A stretch of DNA of 37,551 nucleotides from Cytophagaceae bacterium. Its GTDB lineage: Bacteria; Bacteroidota; Bacteroidia; Cytophagales; Spirosomataceae. The DNA lies in contig JAIYBU010000067.1 in the NCBI GenBank assembly GCA_027488335.1, forward strand, positions 1-37,551, given 5' to 3'. The notes under the pieces were generated by a model. The model was not told the origin of the DNA, ran no database searches, and was given only the letters and a program-made list of their open reading frames with translations. Below, piece by piece: positions 15,516 through 24,362 of this stretch; position 1 is the first letter of the stretch; each line of letters begins with the position of its first letter. The translations under genes and the position numbers were made by a program.

Positions 15516-17753
15516 TTATAACTTCACTCTCACCACACTCGTGTACTGCCCTCTTATAATGATTTCATGACCATCAACTACAATTTTTACTGCTTTATTA
15601 GCAGGATTATGTCCCCAATAGGCTGTATAAAGTACATCCTTACTATCACCATCACGCTTTTTCATTACTAAAGGAAAACCTTTAATAAATGCTTCGGTTG
15701 GCAATGTATTGTCACCCATTACCCGACGCCCATCTGGCAATATTACATCAGGGTATTCAATAGGTGTATTAGCTTCGATAATATCTTTGTTTATACTCAT
15801 TGCCCACACACCAGCCATGAGCCAATCAATATTTTTCTGCGATTGAAACGGATAACTCGAAAGTCGCTCACCGAAGCGATTTTCACGGTATTTTTCAGTG
15901 TCGAGTTCCATAGCTTTGCTTCCCCATAAATCGGGATTATCTACTTTGATATTTGGGTCACTCCAAAGGTCAATACCATCGAGCCACATGCTCCAAACAC
16001 CCCAACTTTGCATCAAATCGGGTGGTACAATTGGCTTAGTTTTGATTCTAAAAACTTCCCCATTCGATGTTCGGTGCGTTTGCTCACCCAATTGCCAGTC
16101 CATTGCTTCTACTTCGTGCCAAATATTCGCCAAAGCTTTTTTTGTTGGTTCGATTTTCTTTGAGATAAGCCCTTCGGTCATTAAATGATAAATCGTACCT
16201 ACATTCCGTAAATCATTACAATACCCTCCCACCTGCGACACCGTGACGGCATCTCGCACCGAATTCCAAACATTTCTTGTTGGTATTGCAGGAAACGCTC
16301 GATTATAGGCATCCAAACCACTTCCTTGCCATTTCAGCACGTTTGTCATGCCCTGCGTGTCTCGCTCTCCTTCAAATTTTGCACGGCTCACACCTCTCGG
16401 ATTCAAACTCCAAATCGCAAATTCTCCTTCGGCATTTTGTCGTTTGAGTTCTTGTAGAGCAAAACCAATTTTACCAATATTTTTACTACTATTCCAAACT
16501 CCAATAGGCTCGAAATTAAGGCTCAAATAACCAGTTTTTATGTTAGGACTAACCACTTCGGCAAAGTTTTTTCGTAAAACATTCGCATCAACCCTATCAA
16601 GCCATTGATTTACGACTTCTTCTGTCGTCGTGTAGGCTTTCGGGCAACCCGATTCATATAACCAACTATCATAATCCATCCAAGATTTTTTAGCTACATT
16701 TGGGGCATTATGAACAAAACTAACACCTCTTTTCATTGCTTTCTGTCCATCAGAATCTGTTCCCGATAGATAAGAAAATTTTACAATTTTACCTTTTGGC
16801 AAAGTAAACTCAGGAAAAGAATCATAAAAATCGGGCAAAATACTTTCGCTCACATATTGGGCAGGATTCCAGTAATAAACAGCATTGTTTATGGTATCAG
16901 TCGTCATACGTTTTCCTGGCACTGTTATGTATTGTTGTAGCCAATTTCGGGCATTCCAAGGTTTACCTTTTTCGGTATAAACTTCTATTACGCTAAGGTC
17001 GAAACCAGCCATTTCCGAAATATCTAAATTCTGTAAAGTGGCAGTATTCGATTTTTCGCCCAAACCAATATAAAAACCTTTTTCATAGTTCTTATCATTC
17101 ATAAATGGTTTGTTCCATTGTTCATCGCTCAACCTGCCGTTTTCAATTTTAAGCTTTGAAAGCACTTCTCGCACTGAGCCATCGGCACGTAAATAGTTGA
17201 ATCCATCAGTTACTCTCGGATAGCCCGAAAAATTCATATCAATACTTTTACCTCGTCGAGTAGTCGATAATAATGGTGGCTGGGATTGTGGCAAAGGCAT
17301 AGGTTTTTCTTGCGGAAGTGTGGTTGGGTTTTCTTTTGGTAAAGTCGTTGGTTTAGGAGTGTTGGCGGCATCAATTGTCTTTTGTCCGCACAAAATTACC
17401 GTAGTTCCATCCGTAGTTTTTTGTGATATACAAAACTGAGGAATTACGAAGCTTTTCGGCATTTCGAGTCCACCATTGGCAGTTGGTTCGGCAAAATACT
17501 GTACATAATTTTTATAGTTTGTGGCCACATCGTTTCGTGAAAGCATATTTGCCCCACGCACCACAAAATTGTCCATTTCTCCCTGAATCACAAACATTTT
17601 ATCGCCATAAAGCCATGCTCTAAGTGGCTGATTAGTAGCTTGCCACTGACCAATAACTTGCCCGTGCCGAGGGCGTAATACGATTTTTCGGAACTGAGCA
17701 GAAGCATCAAAAAATATGAGTAAAAAGAATAGTACAACAAAAGAGTTTCTCAT
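15516..17753 (-). CDS. Large secreted protein of unknown family, 745 aa
   Basis: Read from ATG 17753 (a TTG three codons earlier is less likely), giving a signal peptide ending near FFDASAQ. Three parts are visible: an N-terminal region (about 20-130) with strand-like sequence and two cysteines; a proline/threonine-rich linker (about 131-163) built of loose LPxExP repeats; and a large aromatic-rich region (about 165-745) with many W, Y and D/N residues, ending in a short beta-rich tail (IVVDGHEIIIRGQYTSVVRV). Segments such as GYLSLNFEPIGVW and EFAIWSLNPRGVSRAKFE suggest a TIM-barrel-like carbohydrate-active enzyme, but I cannot place the catalytic residues and recognise no family. It is probably exported; there is no T9SS sorting tail. 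Its neighbours give no clear clue. Confidence 0.75.
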   Translation of the reverse strand: MRNSFVVLFFLLIFFDASAQFRKIVLRPRHGQVIGQWQATNQPLRAWLYGDKMFVIQGEMDNFVVRGANMLSRNDVATNYKNYVQYFAEPTANGGLEMPKSFVIPQFCISQKTTDGTTVILCGQKTIDAANTPKPTTLPKENPTTLPQEKPMPLPQSQPPLLSTTRRGKSIDMNFSGYPRVTDGFNYLRADGSVREVLSKLKIENGRLSDEQWNKPFMNDKNYEKGFYIGLGEKSNTATLQNLDISEMAGFDLSVIEVYTEKGKPWNARNWLQQYITVPGKRMTTDTINNAVYYWNPAQYVSESILPDFYDSFPEFTLPKGKIVKFSYLSGTDSDGQKAMKRGVSFVHNAPNVAKKSWMDYDSWLYESGCPKAYTTTEEVVNQWLDRVDANVLRKNFAEVVSPNIKTGYLSLNFEPIGVWNSSKNIGKIGFALQELKRQNAEGEFAIWSLNPRGVSRAKFEGERDTQGMTNVLKWQGSGLDAYNRAFPAIPTRNVWNSVRDAVTVSQVGGYCNDLRNVGTIYHLMTEGLISKKIEPTKKALANIWHEVEAMDWQLGEQTHRTSNGEVFRIKTKPIVPPDLMQSWGVWSMWLDGIDLWSDPNIKVDNPDLWGSKAMELDTEKYRENRFGERLSSYPFQSQKNIDWLMAGVWAMSINKDIIEANTPIEYPDVILPDGRRVMGDNTLPTEAFIKGFPLVMKKRDGDSKDVLYTAYWGHNPANKAVKIVVDGHEIIIRGQYTSVVRVKL

Positions 17754-18001
17754 TGAAAACAAAGTTTAGAAGCGAAATCAAGTCAAATTTATGAACTTTC
17801 AACGAAAAACAGTTATCTTCTATTGAGCCGAAATAAATAATGATTCATTCTTTATCACTTACAAAGCTTCACTTCGTATCGCTCATCTGAACAATTTTAA
17901 GCGACAGTTTGCTCAAATAAAGCCAAACTCATTTCGTTTGACTAACAGTCGTTACCTATTACAAGGCTGACTTTTTAATTTCATTCTAATTCTTTTGGTC
18001 G

Positions 18002-18009
18002 TATTTTTG
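18002..18009 (+). promoter_or_regulatory. Promoter -7 element for the PorP/SprF gene
   Basis: TATTTTTG at 18002-18009 fits TAnnTTTG, with TTTC 19 nt upstream (17979-17982) as a one-mismatch -33 element, 27 bases before the ATG. Confidence 0.5.
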
Positions 18010-18036
18010 TTAGTCTAAAAAGAAAACACATCACAC

Positions 18037-18933
18037 ATGAAAAAATATTTTCTCGCTGCCTGCATAGCATTTTCATCATTGGCAAATGCCCAAACGATTC
18101 TGGAAGACCAATTTCAATTCAACTTTTTGGCACTAAATCCTGCCTTTGCAGGTGCAAGAGAAACCTTCAGCATGAATGCCATGCTCGGTAACCAGTTTAA
18201 TGGCACACTTCGCCCACAACAAATCTATCAACTTTTCTCGACTGACGGAGCAATTCAGCAAGGCCGTGGTGGTCTGGGCTTGCAAGCCTTCAATAGCAAC
18301 AGTGCAGGTTTCAATAATTCGGGCGTAAAGGTATCTTATGCGTATCGCAAACAAATCGGTGATTTATTTTCGGTAGCACTCGGAGCTGACGCAGGCTTTA
18401 TTTATCAACCCACTATCTTGGCAGGTCTTGGTCTGAAACAAATGTATCCGTATGCAGGTTTGGGTGGCTTGCTCAATGCCGAGCGTTTTTATGTAAGTCT
18501 CTCAAAACCAGTAGCATTTATTAAAGATGAAGGTCTTTATAATAGCAAAAAACCTTTTTATACAATGCTGGGTTTATCATTAGGCGAATATGATGGGACA
18601 ATGTTTAATCTTAGTGCATTGATTGAAACCAATAAAGCAGTAGGTAATGGTTTTCATCTCAACGGAAAGGCATGGTTTGGTCGAAAATTCGGTTTAGGAG
18701 TTTCCTATCGTTCGCAAGAAGTAAGCAGAGCGAGAGTCAATAAACTTATTCCGATGGCCGAATTTCAAGTTTCGGAAGCCATCCGCTTGGGAGTTTCTTA
18801 TGACTCAAAACCTCCCACCTACCAAACCCCAAACTCAACGAGCAATTTTCAACAAAGAGGTATTTTACAAATTTATTTCCGATACGAGGGTCGTGGCGAT
18901 GAACGTAGTACAAATCGACTAAAATATTATTAA
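18037..18933 (+). CDS. PorP/SprF family type IX secretion-associated outer-membrane protein
   Basis: 298 residues with a signal peptide (LANAQ). The opening after cleavage, QFQFNFLALNPAFAGARETF, is the family hallmark (N-P-A-x-A-G), followed by NQFNG, QQIYQLFSTDGAI, GGLGLQAFNSNSAG and alternating hydrophobic beta strands with KVSYAYRKQIGDLFSVALGADAGF, as in the PorP/SprF beta-barrel family (TIGR03519). Members sit in the outer membrane; SprF-type paralogues usually handle one secreted or surface substrate encoded next door, often a large adhesin. No such adhesin is next to this copy, and it is not beside the PorKLMN core, so which cargo it serves is open. A single-gene unit with its own promoter. 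Confidence 0.88.
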   Translation: MKKYFLAACIAFSSLANAQTILEDQFQFNFLALNPAFAGARETFSMNAMLGNQFNGTLRPQQIYQLFSTDGAIQQGRGGLGLQAFNSNSAGFNNSGVKVSYAYRKQIGDLFSVALGADAGFIYQPTILAGLGLKQMYPYAGLGGLLNAERFYVSLSKPVAFIKDEGLYNSKKPFYTMLGLSLGEYDGTMFNLSALIETNKAVGNGFHLNGKAWFGRKFGLGVSYRSQEVSRARVNKLIPMAEFQVSEAIRLGVSYDSKPPTYQTPNSTSNFQQRGILQIYFRYEGRGDERSTNRLKYY

Positions 18934-19084
18934 AAAGTCGTTTCGACCATAAATTAATTAATTGTTACTATTAGCGAATTTCAAAATTGAATAATTCTAA
19001 TAAATAATTTACCATTAACAATTTACAAGAAATTTATCTATTTGAAATTTGCAAAAAAAATGTTACATTATAGAATACGTACTG

Positions 19085-19093
19085 TAACTTTGC
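19085..19093 (+). promoter_or_regulatory. Promoter -7 element of the sucA operon
   Basis: TAACTTTGC at 19085-19093, 45 bases before the ATG. No exact TTTG lies at the ideal distance (GTTA at 19062-19065). Confidence 0.5.
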
Positions 19094-19137
19094 ACAGATT
19101 ATAAAGTTTACTCATTTCCGACATATACCATAGTTCA

Positions 19138-21918
19138 ATGGACCAATTTTCATACATTGCCAATGCCGACGTAGCCGCATTGGACGCACTTTATCAACAA
19201 TACAAAGAAAATCCAACTTCTGTTGACGAAAGCTGGCAGAATTTCTTCAAAGGTTTTGAATTCAATCAGACATTTAATGGCAACGGAACTTCAAGCTCAT
19301 CAGTAACAAAACCACAATCTGTAAGTGCCGAACACACCCGCAAGGAGATGGAAGTAGTGCATTTGATTCGTGGATACCGTTCACGTGGGCACTTACTTTC
19401 TAAAACTAACCCAATCGGCGGACGTAAAGACCGTCAACCGATGCTTGACCTTTCTGACTTTAACCTTTCTGAGGCAGATTTAGATACCGTTTTTGAAGCA
19501 GGAATTGAATTATTTGGGGAAGCCGCTACACTCCGCAAGATTGTAGATGCTTTAAAGAAGGTATATCTTGGAAAAATCGGTTTTGAATACCTATATATTA
19601 GAGATAGAAAAGCAAAAAACTGGTTACGTAAGAAAATTGAAAATGAATATTTGTATTTCGACCCAAGCCGTGACCAAAAACTTCGCATTTTCGAGAAATT
19701 AAATGAAGCCGTAAACTTTGAGAATTTCATTCATACAAAATTCTTGGGTAAAAAACGTTTCTCGCTCGAAGGTGGCGAGTCAACCATTCCTGCCCTTGAT
19801 ATTGCCATCAACCGTGGTGCAGAACTTGGTGTTGAAGAGGTAGTAATTGGTATGGCTCACCGTGGGCGTTTGAACGTTTTAACAAACATTTTGCAAAAGC
19901 CTTATGAGCAAGTATTTAATGAGTTTGAAGAAAACGTAACACTCGAATCATATAGCGATGGCGACGTAAAATACCACATGGGTTACACCAGCCAAGTGGA
20001 AACACCAGAAGGCAAACGTGTAAGCCTAAAACTGATGGCGAACCCTTCGCACTTAGAAGCTGTAAATCCAGTGGTCGTTGGTTATGCCCGTGCCAGAGCC
20101 GATGCTCACTTCGAGAAAGCGGCCGTAAAACCAAACGACCGTGACGATATTTATGATAAAGTATTGCCAATCTTGATTCACGGCGATGCAGCCGTAGCGG
20201 GTCAAGGTATTGTATATGAAGTAACACAAATGTCGAACCTCCCTGCGTATTACACAGGCGGAACGCTCCATTTTGTAATCAATAACCAAGTAGGTTTCAC
20301 GACCGATTTTGATGATGCTCGTTCGGCGATTTACTGCTCTGACATTGCAAAAATCATTGATGCTCCAATCTTCCACGTAAACGGTGATGACCCAGAAGCA
20401 GTAGTTTATGCCATGAAATTGGCCGTTGAATTCCGTCAAGAATTCAACCGTGATGTGTTCGTTGATATGGTTTGTTACCGTAAATACGGTCATAACGAAT
20501 CAGACGAACCACGTATGACGCAGCCGACGATGTACAAAACCATCGATTCGCATGCCAACCCGCGTGAAATTTACTTGCAAGAGTTAATGACTCGTGGCGA
20601 AGCTGATTCGAAATTTGCTGAAGAAATGAAGAAGAGTTTCGAGGGTGAACTACAAGACCTTTTGGCGAAAGTAAAACAGAAACAATTGCCTTACCAAAAA
20701 CCAAAACTCGAAGAGGCTTGGGCAAAGCTTCGTCGTTCAGTTCCCGAAGATTTCGACCAGTCGCCAACAACGGGTATTTCGCAAGAAGTAATCGAAAAAG
20801 TTGGAAAGGCCTTATCGAATGTGCCAGAAGGATTTAAGCCCTTGAAGCAAATCGAAAAGATTTTAGATGAAAGAAAAGCAATCTTCGCTCAAGAAAAACC
20901 ATTCAACTGGTCAGTGGGTGAATTAATGGCCTACGGTTCAATTCTAAATGAAGGAAAATTCGTTCGTTTCACAGGTCAAGACGTACAACGTGGTACATTC
21001 ACGCACCGCCATGCCGTATTGCACGATTCTGAAACCAACCAAAACTATAATAACTTGTCTCATTTGGGCGAAGGACAAGGCAAATTCGAGATTTATAACT
21101 CATTATTATCAGAATACGGTGTAATGGGCTTCGAATATGGCTACGCAATGGCTAATCCTGATGCCCTCGTCATTTGGGAAGCACAATTCGGTGACTTTGC
21201 CAATGGTGCTCAAACCATGATTGACCAGTTCATTTCGGCAGCAGAGTCGAAATGGAATTCAATGAATGGTTTGGTACTTTTATTACCGCATGGCTACGAA
21301 GGCCAAGGCCCAGAGCATTCAAATGCTCGCCCAGAACGTTTCTTGCAATTGGCGGCTGAATACAATATGTATGTTTGTACATGTACTACGCCAGCCAATA
21401 TTTTCCACATGTTGCGTCGTCAGTTGGCAGTTCCTTTCCGCAAGCCTTGTGTTCATTTATCACCAAAATCAATGTTGCGTCATCCGTTGGCAGTTTCTCC
21501 AATGAGCGATTTTGCCGAAGGGACATCATTCCAAGAAGTAATCGGAGATAAATACGCTGACCCTAAAAAGGTAAAACGTGTATTGCTTTGCAGTGGAAAA
21601 GTGTATTACGATTTGCTCGACAAACAACAAAAAGAAGGCCGTTCGGATGTAGCGATAATAAGAGTTGAGCAATTACACCCATTCCCTAAAAAGCAATTAA
21701 ACGCCGAATTGGCTAAATACAAGAAACCAGAAATCATTTGGGTTCAAGAAGAGCCTGAGAACATGGGTTACTGGTCATTTGTATTACGTGAATTCCCAGA
21801 AGTTGGCTTAGGTAATGTAGTAGCTCGTAAATCAAGTGCTTCGCCAGCAACAGGCTTCACAAAAGTACACGCAAAAGAGCAAGCCGACCTCGTTGAAAGA
21901 GCATTTGCAGCCAAATAA
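19138..21918 (+). CDS. sucA: 2-oxoglutarate dehydrogenase E1 component
   Basis: 926 residues, in the usual range. It decarboxylates 2-oxoglutarate with thiamine diphosphate and transfers the succinyl group to the lipoyl arm of E2, in the TCA cycle. The N-terminus FSYIANADVAALDALYQQYK is the E2-binding region of OGDH E1s. MAHRGRLNVL is conserved; the ThDP/Mg site shows D350 in HGDAAVAGQG and N382-N383 in FVINNQVGFTT. The C-terminal half has GSILNEGKFVRFTGQDVQRGTF-type sequence, HGYEGQGPEHSNARPERFLQL and the final VQEEPENMGYW, all typical of SucA. It begins the gene group E1-E2-small genes-E3, with 80 bases before sucB and no terminator between. Confidence 0.97.
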   Translation: MDQFSYIANADVAALDALYQQYKENPTSVDESWQNFFKGFEFNQTFNGNGTSSSSVTKPQSVSAEHTRKEMEVVHLIRGYRSRGHLLSKTNPIGGRKDRQPMLDLSDFNLSEADLDTVFEAGIELFGEAATLRKIVDALKKVYLGKIGFEYLYIRDRKAKNWLRKKIENEYLYFDPSRDQKLRIFEKLNEAVNFENFIHTKFLGKKRFSLEGGESTIPALDIAINRGAELGVEEVVIGMAHRGRLNVLTNILQKPYEQVFNEFEENVTLESYSDGDVKYHMGYTSQVETPEGKRVSLKLMANPSHLEAVNPVVVGYARARADAHFEKAAVKPNDRDDIYDKVLPILIHGDAAVAGQGIVYEVTQMSNLPAYYTGGTLHFVINNQVGFTTDFDDARSAIYCSDIAKIIDAPIFHVNGDDPEAVVYAMKLAVEFRQEFNRDVFVDMVCYRKYGHNESDEPRMTQPTMYKTIDSHANPREIYLQELMTRGEADSKFAEEMKKSFEGELQDLLAKVKQKQLPYQKPKLEEAWAKLRRSVPEDFDQSPTTGISQEVIEKVGKALSNVPEGFKPLKQIEKILDERKAIFAQEKPFNWSVGELMAYGSILNEGKFVRFTGQDVQRGTFTHRHAVLHDSETNQNYNNLSHLGEGQGKFEIYNSLLSEYGVMGFEYGYAMANPDALVIWEAQFGDFANGAQTMIDQFISAAESKWNSMNGLVLLLPHGYEGQGPEHSNARPERFLQLAAEYNMYVCTCTTPANIFHMLRRQLAVPFRKPCVHLSPKSMLRHPLAVSPMSDFAEGTSFQEVIGDKYADPKKVKRVLLCSGKVYYDLLDKQQKEGRSDVAIIRVEQLHPFPKKQLNAELAKYKKPEIIWVQEEPENMGYWSFVLREFPEVGLGNVVARKSSASPATGFTKVHAKEQADLVERAFAAK

Positions 21919-21998
21919 CACCAAAGAAACTAAGTTAGCCTTAGAAATTGTTGATAGATAATAAAGAAGAAAAATAGCAGTAGAAAAATAGAATCATC

Positions 21999-23555
21999 AT
22001 GGCAATAGAAATGAAAGTCCCTTCGGTGGGCGAATCAGTAAGCGAAGTAACCATCGCTTCATGGACAAAAAAAGACGGTGATTTAGTCAAAATGGATGAA
22101 GTTATCTGCGAACTCGAGTCAGATAAAGCCACATTCGAATTACCCGCCGAAGCCGACGGAATTCTAAGAATAGTAGCCCCAGAAGGTACTACCCTACCCA
22201 TTGGAGCATTGATATGCAAAATCGAAGCTGCGGGAGCGGTTGCAACTCCTGCGGTAGTTGTCGAAACTCCTCCCGTTGCCGAAGCTCCAAAAGCTGAAAG
22301 CCAACCAGTTGAAGCAATAGCAAGCAAAGTCATTGACGTAGTTGTACCAGCCGTAGGCGAGTCAATTTCAGAAGTAACGATTGCCGCTTGGAGCAAAAAA
22401 GAAGGTGACAGCGTAAAAATGGACGAAGTTATCTGCGAACTCGAATCAGATAAAGCTACTTTTGAATTGCCTTCACCAGAAAACGGTGTACTCACAATCG
22501 TTGCCCAAGCAGGCCAAGTTGTGCCAATTGGCGGTGTAGTAGCAAGAATAACAGCGGGCGGCGTTCCGCTTGGCGGTGCAGCAGTAGCAAGCCAACCAGC
22601 AGCTCCAGCATCAACTACAAGTGCAACACCGGTTGCTTCTGATTCAAGCTATGCGGCAGGTCACCCATCACCAGTAGCAGCCAAAGTTTTGGCCGAAAAA
22701 GGAATTGACCCCGCAACAGTTCAAGGTACAGGCATTGGCGGACGCATCACAAAAGATGATGCAGTAAAAGCTGAAAAACCAGCCGCTGCTCCTGCACCAC
22801 AAGCAGCAAAACCAGCAGCAACTCCTGCACCAGCAGCACCTGCTACTGAAGGTGGTAGAGTTTCTCGTCGTGAAAAAATGACTTCATTGCGTAAAACTAT
22901 CGCCAAACGTTTGGTTGCAGTAAAACAAGAAACAGCTATGCTCACAACCTTCAACGAGGTTGACATGAAACCAATCATGGAATTAAGAGCAAAATATAAA
23001 GATAAATTCAAAGAAGTTCATGGCGTAGGCTTAGGCTTTATGTCGTTCTTCACGAAAGCTTGTGCGATTGCATTGAAGGAATTCCCGTTGGTAAATTCAT
23101 ACATTGACGGCGACGAAATCGTTTTCAATGACTATGCCGACATCGCAATTGCGGTTTCAGCTCCACGTGGTTTAGTTGTGCCAGTTATTCGCAGTGCTGA
23201 GAAATTGAACTTTGCTCAAATTGAGTCGGAAGTAGTTCGTTTAGCAGGAAAAGCACGTGAAAACAAACTAACTATTGAAGAAATGACGGGTGGAACATTC
23301 ACCATCACTAACGGTGGTATCTTCGGCTCGATGCTTTCAACGCCAATCATCAACGCTCCACAATCCGCTATCTTGGGTATGCACAACATTGTTGAGCGTG
23401 CAGTGGTAGTAAATGGAGAAATCGTTGTTCGTCCGATTATGTACGTGGCTCTTAGCTATGACCACCGCACCATCGACGGTAAAGATTCGGTTAGTTTCTT
23501 GGTAAGAGTAAAACAACTCTTAGAAGACCCTACGAGAATTCTTTTAGGTGTGTAA
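21999..23555 (+). CDS. sucB: Dihydrolipoyllysine succinyltransferase (OGDH E2) with two lipoyl domains
   Basis: 518 residues, longer than the roughly 400 of most SucB proteins because the lipoyl domain is doubled. Lipoyl domain 1 spans about 1-78 (lipoyl lysine K43 in [12 protein letters not shown]), domain 2 about 110-187 (K152 in the same motif), spaced exactly 109 codons. Ala/Pro-rich linkers follow, then the E3-binding domain ([30 protein letters not shown], about 227-262) and the catalytic domain ending [18 protein letters not shown] with the catalytic H489 and D493. The long stretches of near-identical DNA around the two lipoyl lysines point to duplication or gene conversion. It joins sucA upstream and lies 2 bases before a DUF4177 gene. 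Confidence 0.95.
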   Translation: MAIEMKVPSVGESVSEVTIASWTKKDGDLVKMDEVICELESDKATFELPAEADGILRIVAPEGTTLPIGALICKIEAAGAVATPAVVVETPPVAEAPKAESQPVEAIASKVIDVVVPAVGESISEVTIAAWSKKEGDSVKMDEVICELESDKATFELPSPENGVLTIVAQAGQVVPIGGVVARITAGGVPLGGAAVASQPAAPASTTSATPVASDSSYAAGHPSPVAAKVLAEKGIDPATVQGTGIGGRITKDDAVKAEKPAAAPAPQAAKPAATPAPAAPATEGGRVSRREKMTSLRKTIAKRLVAVKQETAMLTTFNEVDMKPIMELRAKYKDKFKEVHGVGLGFMSFFTKACAIALKEFPLVNSYIDGDEIVFNDYADIAIAVSAPRGLVVPVIRSAEKLNFAQIESEVVRLAGKARENKLTIEEMTGGTFTITNGGIFGSMLSTPIINAPQSAILGMHNIVERAVVVNGEIVVRPIMYVALSYDHRTIDGKDSVSFLVRVKQLLEDPTRILLGV

Positions 23556-23557
23556 TC

Positions 23558-23755
23558 ATGACTAAGTGGGAATATAGAACGCTAACAGTGAGTAGAAATG
23601 AAACCAACAAATTCATGGACCGATTGAATATGCTTGGTGAAGAAGGGTGGGAGTTAGTCTCAACTTTCACTATTGAAAGTAAATCAGTAGGCTTTTTTGA
23701 TAGTGGAGCTGAAACTTCTGGAATTGTAGCAGTTTTAAAACGACCGAGGGAATAA
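23558..23755 (+). CDS. DUF4177 small protein
   Basis: 65 residues. MTKWEYRTLTV, then LNMLGEEGWELVSTF and a final strand ending AVLKRPRE are the defining pattern of DUF4177: an amphipathic helix plus GEEGWELV between strands. No enzymatic residues are evident, and the family has no established function. It starts 2 bases after the sucB stop, so it is almost certainly co-transcribed and translationally coupled with sucB; the next gene begins 2 bases after it. Soluble and cytosolic. Its presence inside the OGDH gene group is unusual and may reflect insertion together with the toxin-antitoxin pair. Confidence 0.8.
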   Translation: MTKWEYRTLTVSRNETNKFMDRLNMLGEEGWELVSTFTIESKSVGFFDSGAETSGIVAVLKRPRE

Positions 23756-23757
23756 AA

Positions 23758-23988
23758 ATGAAAACATCAAATTTTATAACGTCAAATCCTGATATTTTGA
23801 TGGGAAAACCCACCATCATAGGAACCCGCTTGGCAGTAGATATGATTCTGGAGAAATTGGCAGCTGGACAAACGGAACAACAATTACTTGAAGATTATCC
23901 TCGGCTAACTCACGAAGCAATTCAAGCGGTTTTGCAGTTTGCAGCTGAGACGGTTCGTGAAATGAAAGTTTACTCGATAGCTTCATGA
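23758..23988 (+). CDS. DUF433 antitoxin-like protein
   Basis: 76 residues. NPDILMGKPTIIGTRLAVDMILEKLAAGQTEQQLLEDYPRLTHEAIQAVLQFAAE-type sequence is the DUF433 signature: a short strand followed by a helix-turn-helix-like bundle, with the diagnostic GKPxIxGTR and the L-x-D-Y-P-x-L-T turn. DUF433 proteins are the usual antitoxin partners of DUF5615 PIN-like proteins and probably bind both the toxin and their own promoter. Its stop overlaps the start of the DUF5615 gene (ATGA), the classical antitoxin-first arrangement. It begins 2 bases after the DUF4177 gene, so it has no room for an own promoter except inside the upstream gene. Confidence 0.88.
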   Translation: MKTSNFITSNPDILMGKPTIIGTRLAVDMILEKLAAGQTEQQLLEDYPRLTHEAIQAVLQFAAETVREMKVYSIAS

Positions 23989-24332
23989 AGATTGTAGCTG
24001 ATGAAGGAATTGAGAGCAAAATCGTATCCACTTTAAGACAAAACGGTTACGAAGTTTTATACATTGCTGAATCATTCCCATCAATTTCAGATATTGAGGT
24101 TTTGAAAATTGCTTTAAACGAATCAGCTATCTTACTTACAAAAGATAAAGATTTTGGTGAATTAATTTTTAAGCAAAAACTTACACATACAGGAATTGTT
24201 CTTGTAAGGCTCGGTGAAAATATGAGTTCGATTGATAAAGCCGAGATTGTATTAAAAGCATTTCAAAGACACAGCAAAGAGTTTGAAGAACATTTTTCAG
24301 TTATTGACGAAGAATTTATCAGAGTTAGATAA
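23985..24332 (+). CDS. DUF5615 PIN-like toxin
   Basis: 115 residues. The PIN-like fold is shown by D6-E7 in MKIVADEGIESKIVSTLRQ (first acidic site), YEVLYIAESFPSISDIEVLKIA, and ILLTKDKDFGELIF with D54 and D56 (second acidic site), then a strand with TGIVLVRLG. These acidic residues would bind Mg2+ for RNA cleavage, as in VapC; toxicity of DUF5615 itself is less well documented than of classical PIN toxins, so the role is inferred from pairing with DUF433. It overlaps the antitoxin by 4 bases. Lpd begins 30 bases later, separated only by a small hairpin (24337-24352), so the pair sits in the middle of the OGDH transcript. Confidence 0.86.
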   Translation: MKIVADEGIESKIVSTLRQNGYEVLYIAESFPSISDIEVLKIALNESAILLTKDKDFGELIFKQKLTHTGIVLVRLGENMSSIDKAEIVLKAFQRHSKEFEEHFSVIDEEFIRVR

Positions 24333-24362
24333 AATCATCTCATAAAAGAGATAAGCAAAAAT

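Noticed and set aside
20053..20493. 146-codon minus-strand frame inside sucA
   Set aside because: Antisense to a well-conserved enzyme, no own promoter or protein-like pattern.
21941..22495. 184-codon minus-strand frame opposite sucB with repeated sequence
   Set aside because: It is the reverse of the duplicated lipoyl-domain DNA; its repetition just mirrors sucB, and its product has no family features.
24337..24352. Terminator between the toxin gene and lpdA
   Set aside because: The 5-bp stem (atctc/gagat) has no T-run; too weak to split the operon.
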